From Planctomycetota bacterium (lineage in GTDB: Bacteria; Planctomycetota; UBA1135; UBA2386), in assembly GCA_016793305.1 (NCBI GenBank), contig JAEUHU010000033.1:1-6280 (forward strand): a stretch of 6,280 bases of DNA. The letters run 5' to 3'. The position numbers were made by a program, and so were the translations under genes. The notes under the pieces were generated by a model. It made no database searches and was not told where the DNA came from. It was given only the letters and a program-made list of their open reading frames with translations. Numbering within the stretch: position 1 is the stretch's first letter; each line of letters begins with the position of its first letter. Below are positions 1 to 5,479 of this stretch, one piece after another.

Positions 1-1089
1 CATGGACGCTGGGACGATCGCCGGATCGACGGCGAGCTCGACGCAGTAGAACGCGAGGTCGGGCTCGGCGCACAGCTTCATCAGCGACTCGACGGTCGCC
101 CATGGCGTGCCCGGCGGCGCTTCGATGCGCACCCGCTCGCGAATCGCGAGGATGCGCCGGTCGGGCGTGTAGACGGGCTGGATCGTCAGCCGCCCGGACG
201 CGACCCCCTGCTCCCGCAACGCCAGCAAACCCGCTCGTAGAGCCGGCAGATCGTCGGATCGCCCGAGTAGCGTGTCGTCGGCGCGCCAGCCACCACTACC
301 GTCGAGCACGACGGAGAAGGCGAGGGGCGCCAACTCCTCCCCGGCGAACCGGGCCTTCGGCAACGCACCGGGTAGCGGTAGGTCGGCGAGATCCTGCGAA
401 GCCTCGGTCGCCACCAGGAAGCCACGCTGCAACGCCTCCCGCTCGAACGCCTCGCGCTGCGCGCGGCTGCGGCGGAACGCTTCCGCAGTCACACGGAACC
501 ACTCAGCTCCGGCCAGCGTCTCGGCGAACCCCACGACCTCCTGCGCTTCTTCGGGCGAAAGGGTCGCCGCCGCCAGCGCGATGGCGAGTTGGAACGGCGA
601 AGGCGACACCCCGCCACCCTGCACTTCGGCCATCACGGCGTGCACGCGCTGCGCCGCAGCCTCCCCTACCATGTCGGGATCGCGACACGCCGCGAGCAAG
701 GCCGCGACCAACTCCTCGTCTGCCCACGGGTACGCCGCCAGCACGAGGGACTCCGCAGCCCAGAAGGCCTTGGCCGCCGGCGACCGGTAGAACCTTCCCG
801 CGTCGTCCAGTTGGTCGTCGGAGACGAGTTGGTGCACGAGACGGAGTGCCGCTGCGTCGGCCCGCTCGCGCCATTGCCGCACGAACTCCAGGCGCTCCGC
901 GGCGTCCCCGGCGGGTCGGACCCGCGCCGACCGCATCGTCGCTTCCAGCGCAGCCCCGCCCGCGAACGCCGGGTCCTCGGTAGCCATGCGCCATCGCAGG
1001 GACTCGGCCCTCACCGCAGCACCACCGGTTGCACAGGCGGCGCCGAGAAGAGCTGCAGCCCAGACCATGATGGCCAGACGATGCGACAT
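1..1089 (-). CDS. Secreted protein of unknown function, DUF2059-like and ExbD-like stretches (3' end outside window)
   Basis: The reverse strand reads open without a stop for 363 codons from an ATG at 1089 and leaves the window at base 1, so the C-terminus is missing. An in-frame ATG at 1101 would add MVRR. The N-terminus is a signal peptide: basic MSHR, then a hydrophobic run at about residues 6-20, with a possible signal peptidase I site after VRA (28). LGAAC (15-19) is a poor lipobox. A helical, Ala-rich middle follows. Two parts resemble the DUF2059 pattern of an acidic helix followed by 'FYRSPA': about 84-116 (DDQLDDAGRFYRSPAAKAF) and a weaker one at about 176-205 (LSPEEAQEVVGFAETLAGAE). 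Residues 252-355 have the strand-helix-strand outline of an ExbD/TolR periplasmic domain, ending in WATVESLMKLCAEPDLAFY and VELAV. These family links come from memory of patterns and are tentative. A second reading is simply a lineage-specific secreted protein. Codon use is less GC-extreme than in the other genes (several CTA and TTG codons). The gene lies downstream of the PDZ/DUF6288 gene on the same strand. Confidence 0.75.
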   Translation of the reverse strand, partial: MSHRLAIMVWAAALLGAACATGGAAVRAESLRWRMATEDPAFAGGAALEATMRSARVRPAGDAAERLEFVRQWRERADAAALRLVHQLVSDDQLDDAGRFYRSPAAKAFWAAESLVLAAYPWADEELVAALLAACRDPDMVGEAAAQRVHAVMAEVQGGGVSPSPFQLAIALAAATLSPEEAQEVVGFAETLAGAEWFRVTAEAFRRSRAQREAFEREALQRGFLVATEASQDLADLPLPGALPKARFAGEELAPLAFSVVLDGSGGWRADDTLLGRSDDLPALRAGLLALREQGVASGRLTIQPVYTPDRRILAIRERVRIEAPPGTPWATVESLMKLCAEPDLAFYCVELAVDPAIVPASM

Positions 1090-1196
1090 GCGCCGCACCA
1101 TCCCGCTGCTGCGGCACGAGCACAAGGCATCCCCGCCATCGGTCGCATGCTGGCCACCGTCCCCAGCCTTCGGCGCGCCCGAGCGGCTACCAGAGG

Positions 1197-1230
1197 CTGT
1201 TCGGCCGAGCACTACTTCCTGTTCGAGCAC
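1197..1230. repeat. Imperfect direct repeat between the two minus-strand genes
   Basis: On the plus strand CTGTTCGGCCGAGCAC (1197-1212) and CTGTTCGAGCAC (1219-1230) are the same sequence apart from a 4-base GCCG insertion, with start points 22 bp apart. The core CGAGCAC occurs again at 1117-1123. The pair lies about 100-140 bp upstream of the minus-strand secreted protein and just after the stop of the DUF6288 gene, so it could be a regulator site for the former. Nothing else supports that. In DNA this GC-rich a chance duplication is quite possible. The rest of the 1090-1243 gap shows no clear promoter hexamers and no terminator with a T tract. Confidence 0.35.
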
Positions 1231-1243
1231 GCATCCACCCGCC

Positions 1244-2818
1244 TCAGCGTTCGCCCGTGGCCGCCCCCGCCGGCACCGCCATCGCCTTGCGTGCGCACCA
1301 GCCCGCGAACCCGCCCTTGCCCGGCTCGCCGTGCGCGCCGAGCACGATCGCCCACGACGCGGTCGTCCACACCTCGCCGACGCTGACGTCGGTGTTGCTC
1401 TGCATCAGCAGGCTCTCGTGCCAAGGCCGCGGCTGCAGCGTGCCGTCCGGCGCACGCGCCAGCGTCAGGTCGCGGCGCAGCCCACCGTCCCAGTAGGCAG
1501 CGGTGGCGTCCTTGCCGAGCGCACTCGCGGCGAGTCCGGCGAGCAGGATGTGCTGCTGCAGCGACGCGTGGCCGCCCATCATGTCGGCGATGTGCGTGCG
1601 CACGTACTCGGCCATGCGCTGCGTGTACGGATGCGAAGCACGGCCGAGCCCCATCGCGGCGAGCCACGTGCCGGCGGTGCGGCCGATGTTGCCGTGGCCC
1701 TTCTGCCCGCGGTCGGTCGAGTAGCCGACCCCGCCGTCCTCGCCCGCCGACGCCTCGGCGTAGCCGAACAGCTTGTCGAGCACCGCCGGGTCGACCTTGC
1801 AGCCGGCCTGCTGCAGCACGCTGAGCCCGGACGCGACGTAGGCGGCGAGGATGTTCAGCTCGAGGTAGCCGAGCGCGTTCTTGCCGCCGGGACCGTGCGC
1901 GTAGCCGCCGGAGACCTCCTGCCGCGCACACAGCGTGTCGGCGATCTTCTGCAGGTCGGGGCCGGCCTTCTTGCCCGACGCGATCGCCAGTTCGCCGAGG
2001 AAGATCGCCGCGTGCGCGTAGGCCCAGGTCGTCTGGTCCCAATTGGCACCTTCGCCACCGCGCATCGCGTCCGGCGTCTCGACGCCCCGCAGCACGAACG
2101 ACTGCGCGCTGGCGAGGTTGCCCTTGTACTTGCCCTTGCCCAGCGAACTGCCGCCGCCGATCCAGGCGAGGCCGGCGAGGCTCGCCTGCACCACCGCTCC
2201 GTTCAGGCCGCCGAGCGTCTCTTCGTAGCCGCCGCCGGTCTGTCGCCTGGCGAGCCACTCGAGTGCCTCGTCGAGCAGTTGTTGGCGCATGCGGCCGGCC
2301 TCGGGTGCATTGGCGTGCGGCCCGAGCTTCTTCAGCTTCACGGCCAGGTCCTGCGCCTTGCCCCCACGTTCGATCTGCAGCACGAGCTTCCCGTCGACGG
2401 CCTCGGCGCGTTGCAGCGCGTCGGCGAGTCGCTGGAAGCACCCGGGGTCGAACGACTGGCCGTCGACCCCGACGATCACGTCGTCGAGCAGCAGACCGGC
2501 CTTCTGCGCCGGGCCGCCGCCGAACAGGGCCCGCACGACGAGCCGCTTCGGCCCGTGGTCGCCCTTGTCCTCGCTGCCGCCTTCGAAGGAGCGCTGCCCA
2601 CTCTGCCGTTCGAGCGCCGGTTCGGGCCGGTCGGCGTCCCACGCCTTCGCCCCGAGCGCCCCGAGGTTGAACAGGTCGCGCCGCGTGAAGCGGTCGGCAT
2701 CGCTGTCGACACCCCACGGCCATTGCACGCTGCCGCTCGGCTTCTGGGCCGGCAGCGACGAGGAGAAGCAGCTGGCGACGACCAGGGCAGTGAACGCGGC
2801 ACGACGAAGTACGGACAT
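1244..2818 (-). CDS. Exported PDZ and DUF6288 domain protein
   Basis: This protein of 524 residues is probably periplasmic or membrane-anchored; its reaction is not known. It starts with a signal peptide (MSVLRRAAFTALVVASC). VASC at 14-17 fits a lipobox, which would make it a lipoprotein, but signal peptidase I cleavage after SLPA (24) is also plausible. A short motif, RRDLFNLGALGAKAW (46-60), matches the 'NLG-TGA-GW' lead-in I associate with DUF6288 proteins. A PDZ domain follows at about 88-166, with the carboxylate-binding-loop area at ALFGGGPAQKAGL and the strand DDVIVGVDGQ. From about 176 to 512 come repeated helical segments with Gly-rich turns and aromatic residues (GGGYEETLGGLNGAV, GGYAHGPGGKNALGYLELN, GGVGYSTDRGQKGHGNIGRT). 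These look like an alpha/alpha-toroid of the terpenoid-cyclase or prenyltransferase-like fold typical of DUF6288. The ATG at 2818 is chosen because it begins the signal peptide; the open frame beyond it has no export signal. No Shine-Dalgarno site precedes it. The gene diverges from nadA. Confidence 0.88.
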   Translation of the reverse strand: MSVLRRAAFTALVVASCFSSSLPAQKPSGSVQWPWGVDSDADRFTRRDLFNLGALGAKAWDADRPEPALERQSGQRSFEGGSEDKGDHGPKRLVVRALFGGGPAQKAGLLLDDVIVGVDGQSFDPGCFQRLADALQRAEAVDGKLVLQIERGGKAQDLAVKLKKLGPHANAPEAGRMRQQLLDEALEWLARRQTGGGYEETLGGLNGAVVQASLAGLAWIGGGSSLGKGKYKGNLASAQSFVLRGVETPDAMRGGEGANWDQTTWAYAHAAIFLGELAIASGKKAGPDLQKIADTLCARQEVSGGYAHGPGGKNALGYLELNILAAYVASGLSVLQQAGCKVDPAVLDKLFGYAEASAGEDGGVGYSTDRGQKGHGNIGRTAGTWLAAMGLGRASHPYTQRMAEYVRTHIADMMGGHASLQQHILLAGLAASALGKDATAAYWDGGLRRDLTLARAPDGTLQPRPWHESLLMQSNTDVSVGEVWTTASWAIVLGAHGEPGKGGFAGWCARKAMAVPAGAATGER

Positions 2819-2879
2819 GCGGGGGCGAGTAGGTTGGCGACCGCGCGGAATGGCGCAAGGGGGGCCGCACCGATCGCGG

Positions 2880-2903
2880 GCGGTCGTCCCGACGGACGAC
2901 CGC
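2880..2903. repeat. Perfect inverted repeat, 10-bp arms, 4-nt loop
   Basis: GCGGTCGTCC (2880-2889) is followed by CGAC and then by its exact reverse complement GGACGACCGC (2894-2903). There is no T tract on either strand, so a factor-independent terminator is unlikely, and it lies between two gene starts rather than gene ends. It could be an operator for a dimeric regulator or a hairpin in the 5' leader of either divergent transcript. It is about 62 bp upstream of the DUF6288 start codon and about 156 bp upstream of nadA. Confidence 0.6.
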
Positions 2904-2929
2904 GCCGGCGGCTCGCGAGCCTTGCCGGC
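2904..2929. repeat. Second inverted repeat with 12-bp palindromic core
   Basis: The core GGCTCGCGAGCC (2910-2921) is a perfect palindrome. It is flanked by GCCGG (2904-2908) and the complementary CCGGC (2925-2929), with small bulges (C at 2909 and TTG at 2922-2924). It abuts the perfect inverted repeat ending at 2903. Short palindromes arise easily in GC-rich DNA, so the function is open; the tandem arrangement is what makes it notable. Confidence 0.45.
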
Positions 2930-3058
2930 TCCGCGAACCGGGCCAACTCGCGCCGCCGCGGCCCGTTTGGCCGTCGACGCACGTCGCGAACCCGGTATCC
3001 GATGCCATCGGCGGACGCGCCGCCTTGTGCTGGCGCGCGCCCGGCCGATGATCGGCGG

Positions 3059-4024
3059 ATGCCGACCGCGATGCCTCCCGTCGATCCGCGCCTCGACCTG
3101 TTCGCCGAGATCGAGCGCTACAAGCGTGAACGCAAGGCCGTGATCCTGGCGCACTACTACCAGGACCCGGACATCCAGGACCTCGCCGACCACCTCGGCG
3201 ACTCGCTCGAACTGGCCAAGCGCGCCCGCGACGCGAAGGACGCCGAGGTGATCCTGTTCTGCGGGGTGCACTTCATGGCCGAGACGGCCAAGATCGTGAA
3301 CCCGAAGAAGGTCGTCGTGATCCCCGACCTCGAGGCCGGCTGCTCGCTCGCCGAACAGTGCCCCGCCGACCAGCTGCGCGCCTGGAAGCAGCGTCATCCC
3401 GACCACTACGTCGTGATGTACATCAACTGCAGTGCGGCGACCAAGGCGGAGAGCGACATCATCTGCACGTCGAGCAACGCCGAACGCGTGATCCGCTCGA
3501 TCCCGGCCGACCGGCCGATCCTGTTCGGCCCCGACAAGAACCTCGGCGCGTTCCTCGCCAAGAAGACCGGCCGCAAGATGGACCTGTGGCCGGGTGCGTG
3601 CATGGTGCACGAGACGTTCAGCTCGCAGAAGATCGCGGCGCTGAAGGCGAAGCACCCGGCGGCCAAGTTCATCGCCCACCCCGAGTGCGAGGACCACGTA
3701 CTGCAGCTCGCCGACTTCGTCGGTTCGACCAGCAAGCTGCTCGAGTTCGTGCAGAAGGACCCGGGCGGCGAGTACATCGTCGGCACCGAGACCGGCATCC
3801 TGCACACCATGAAGAAGGCGGCCCCGCACAAGCACCTGATCCCGGTGCCCTACGAGGACCGCAGTGCCGCGTGCCAGGGCTGCAACAGCTGCCCGCACAT
3901 GAAGAAGAACACCCTGGAGAAGATCTACCTGGCGCTGCGGGACCTGCGGCCGCGCATCGAGATGCCGGAGGACCTGCGCGTGCGAGCGCTGGCGCCGCTC
4001 GAACGCATGCTGGCACTCGGCTGA
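3059..4024 (+). CDS. nadA: Quinolinate synthase NadA
   Basis: NadA condenses iminoaspartate with dihydroxyacetone phosphate to give quinolinate, the precursor of NAD, using a [4Fe-4S] cluster in the cytoplasm. The 321-residue product is of normal length for the compact form of the family. Family landmarks in order are AHYYQDPDIQDLADHLGDS (31-49), the cluster Cys in AGCSLAEQC (C95), YINCSAATKAESDIICTSSN (121-140), the second cluster Cys in WPGACMVHE (C181), HPEC (207-210), VGSTSKLL (221-228), GTETGILH (242-249), and the C-terminal CQGCNSCP with the third cluster Cys at C278. All three expected cluster ligands are present. By analogy with Escherichia coli NadA, C272 and C275 could form a redox-sensitive disulfide. 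The start is ATG 3059; ATG 3071 is an alternative that removes four residues and has GGCGGA 11 bases upstream. No nadB or nadC is adjacent in the window. Confidence 0.98.
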   Translation: MPTAMPPVDPRLDLFAEIERYKRERKAVILAHYYQDPDIQDLADHLGDSLELAKRARDAKDAEVILFCGVHFMAETAKIVNPKKVVVIPDLEAGCSLAEQCPADQLRAWKQRHPDHYVVMYINCSAATKAESDIICTSSNAERVIRSIPADRPILFGPDKNLGAFLAKKTGRKMDLWPGACMVHETFSSQKIAALKAKHPAAKFIAHPECEDHVLQLADFVGSTSKLLEFVQKDPGGEYIVGTETGILHTMKKAAPHKHLIPVPYEDRSAACQGCNSCPHMKKNTLEKIYLALRDLRPRIEMPEDLRVRALAPLERMLALG

Positions 4025-4117
4025 CGAACGCCGGGTGGTCGGCAGCGCGTCCCGGATCGGGAAACCCGTCGGGGCCAAGGTGCGGGAAGTGTCGGTGGCG
4101 ACCGATCAGCGACCTGC

Positions 4118-5416
4118 ATGCGTCGCCTGCTCGCCCGCTGGTCCATCGCCTGCCGAGTCGCCCTCGGTTGTGCCTTGGCCGTAGGGCTCGGTGGACTGCT
4201 GGTGGCCGCCGTCGGCGGACTCAGCACTCCCGATGGCGTGGCGGCGTTCCTGCCGATCGCGCTGGCGACGCTGGTCGCGACGGTGGCGGCGTTCGTGGTC
4301 GCCCGCTGGCTGCTCGCCCACGAGCTGCAGACGCTGCACCAGCTCGCCGCGGCGATCGACAGTGTCGAAGTCGACGGCAGCCCTCTGTATCGCAACCTGC
4401 CGCAGCGTGGCCCTGCCGAGATCGAACGGATCGTCGCGGCGTGGAACGGCTTCGCGCTGCGTTTCGACATCAAGATGCACAGCGTGCGCGACGCAGCGAC
4501 GGCGCTGAACGCGACTGCGCAGACGCTCGGCTCGATCGCACCGGACGGCGAGCGCGCCGTGCGGCGCCAGGCGGCCGGCTTGCTGCAGATCGCCGCCCAC
4601 GCCGAACACGCGGCCGCCGAGCTGCCGTCGGTGCGCAAGGCCAGTGCGGCGACCGCCCAGCAGGTGGCGGCGGCGGCTCGGCAGCTCGACGCGGCGATGG
4701 CGCAGATCACCGCCATCGCGACGACCGTGCAGGAACTCGCGGCTGCGAGCCAGGGTACCAAGCAGGTGCTCGAGACGGTCGACAAGGTGGCGTTCCAGAC
4801 CAACCTGCTGGCGCTGAACGCGGCGATCGAAGCAGCCCACGCCGGCGAACACGGCCGCGGCTTCGCCGTGGTCGCCGAGGAAGTACGTCACCTCGCGCGG
4901 CGCAGCACCGAGGCCGCGCGCGGCAACGATCGGGTGCTGGCCCGTTCGGCGGCGGCCGCGCAACAGGGCCAGGAGCGACTGGCCGAACTGCAACAGACGC
5001 TCGAGACGCTGGCCAAGGCCCTGACCACGCTGCGTAGCGACGCGGACCTGCTGGTCGAACAGGTCGCCCACCAGAGCGACAGCGTCGGCGCGGTCCACAA
5101 GGAGGCCCGCCAGCTGGCCGCGGCCGCCAGCGCCACCTGCGAACGCACCGGGGAACTGCTCGCGACCGGCGACCGCCTGCGCGCCGCGGCGGCGCTGGTC
5201 GAGGCCTGCGTCTGGCCACCACCGGACGTCGACGGGCGCGACATCGTCGCGATCGGCGAAGGCCACGAAGAAGTCGTGGCGAGAGCTCCGGACCGGTCGA
5301 CCGAGCACGATTCCTCGGTGACCGAGGACGAACTCGCGGCCCTGCTGCCCGAGCAACTCGAGGCGGGGCGAGCGGAGCGGGCCGAGGCGGAACTGCTCGA
5401 AGAACCGGTGTCCTGA
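4118..5416 (+). CDS. Methyl-accepting chemotaxis protein homologue without periplasmic sensor
   Basis: This 432-residue protein is a membrane-bound chemoreceptor-like signaller. Two hydrophobic segments, about 12-34 and 42-64, are joined by a loop of only about seven residues, so there is no extracytoplasmic ligand domain. A diverged HAMP-like part follows (about 66-116): helix [12 protein letters not shown], a connector, then [16 protein letters not shown], lacking the usual DExG. Long Ala- and Gln-rich coiled-coil arms (about 120-222 and 246-360) flank a well conserved signalling tip, [20 protein letters not shown] (223-242) then [20 protein letters not shown] (243-262). This tip is the part that binds CheA and CheW in the family. 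The tail after about 365 is acidic and probably disordered. It ends in LLEEPVS and has no NWETF-like CheR tether. The start ATG 4118 gives a basic MRRLLAR lead into the first membrane helix; no Shine-Dalgarno site is seen. It begins 93 bp after nadA. No che or flagellar genes are present here, so its pathway partner is unknown. Confidence 0.92.
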   Translation: MRRLLARWSIACRVALGCALAVGLGGLLVAAVGGLSTPDGVAAFLPIALATLVATVAAFVVARWLLAHELQTLHQLAAAIDSVEVDGSPLYRNLPQRGPAEIERIVAAWNGFALRFDIKMHSVRDAATALNATAQTLGSIAPDGERAVRRQAAGLLQIAAHAEHAAAELPSVRKASAATAQQVAAAARQLDAAMAQITAIATTVQELAAASQGTKQVLETVDKVAFQTNLLALNAAIEAAHAGEHGRGFAVVAEEVRHLARRSTEAARGNDRVLARSAAAAQQGQERLAELQQTLETLAKALTTLRSDADLLVEQVAHQSDSVGAVHKEARQLAAAASATCERTGELLATGDRLRAAAALVEACVWPPPDVDGRDIVAIGEGHEEVVARAPDRSTEHDSSVTEDELAALLPEQLEAGRAERAEAELLEEPVS

Positions 5417-5479
5417 TCGTGGTGTCGGCCCTGGTCGCCCGTGCAACTCGCAGGCGCCGGTGGCAACATTGCCGCCCGC

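Larger units (their letters stand above)
2819..3058. promoter_or_regulatory. Divergent intergenic region, DUF6288 gene / nadA
   Basis: These 240 bp separate two genes reading away from each other, so the promoters of both are expected here. The left half holds two adjacent inverted repeats (2880-2929, listed separately), and a small one follows: CGGCC at 2959-2963 with GGCCG at 2969-2973. A weak sigma-70-like pair facing nadA can be read as TCGACG (2974-2979) and TATCCG (2996-3001) with a 16-bp spacer. It matches the consensus at only four and three positions, so I do not call it a promoter. No riboswitch-like conserved core was recognised. Confidence 0.5.

Noticed and set aside
102..983. A 293-codon plus-strand open frame at the left end
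   Set aside because: The product is mostly Arg, Pro, Ala and Thr and mirrors the minus-strand secreted protein, which has a signal peptide and balanced composition.
2974..3001. TCGACG / TATCCG as a nadA promoter
   Set aside because: The match to sigma-70 consensus is weak and such pairs arise by chance in DNA of this composition.
986..3058. The open frame upstream of the nadA start on the plus strand
   Set aside because: It is antisense to the DUF6288 gene, low in complexity, and NadA homology begins only after 3059. A fusion is not credible.
4051..4068. Small hairpins after nadA (CCCG-GAT-CGGG and CGGG-AAA-CCCG) as a terminator
   Set aside because: The stems are only 4 bp, mutually exclusive, and no T tract follows.
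2819..4078. The open frame upstream of the DUF6288 protein, continuing antisense across nadA
   Set aside because: The DUF6288 product has its signal peptide at the ATG at 2818. The extension lies opposite nadA and has no domain of its own.
3358..5037. A 559-codon plus-strand open frame overlapping nadA and the receptor gene in another frame
   Set aside because: It is an Arg/Ala/Gly-rich out-of-frame reading across two well supported genes and the gap between them.
5441..5479. GTG at 5441 as the zwf start
   Set aside because: It is in frame, but it has no ribosome binding site, would add a Gly/Ala-rich stretch not typical of the family, and the ATG at 5480 already gives a longer N-terminus than usual.
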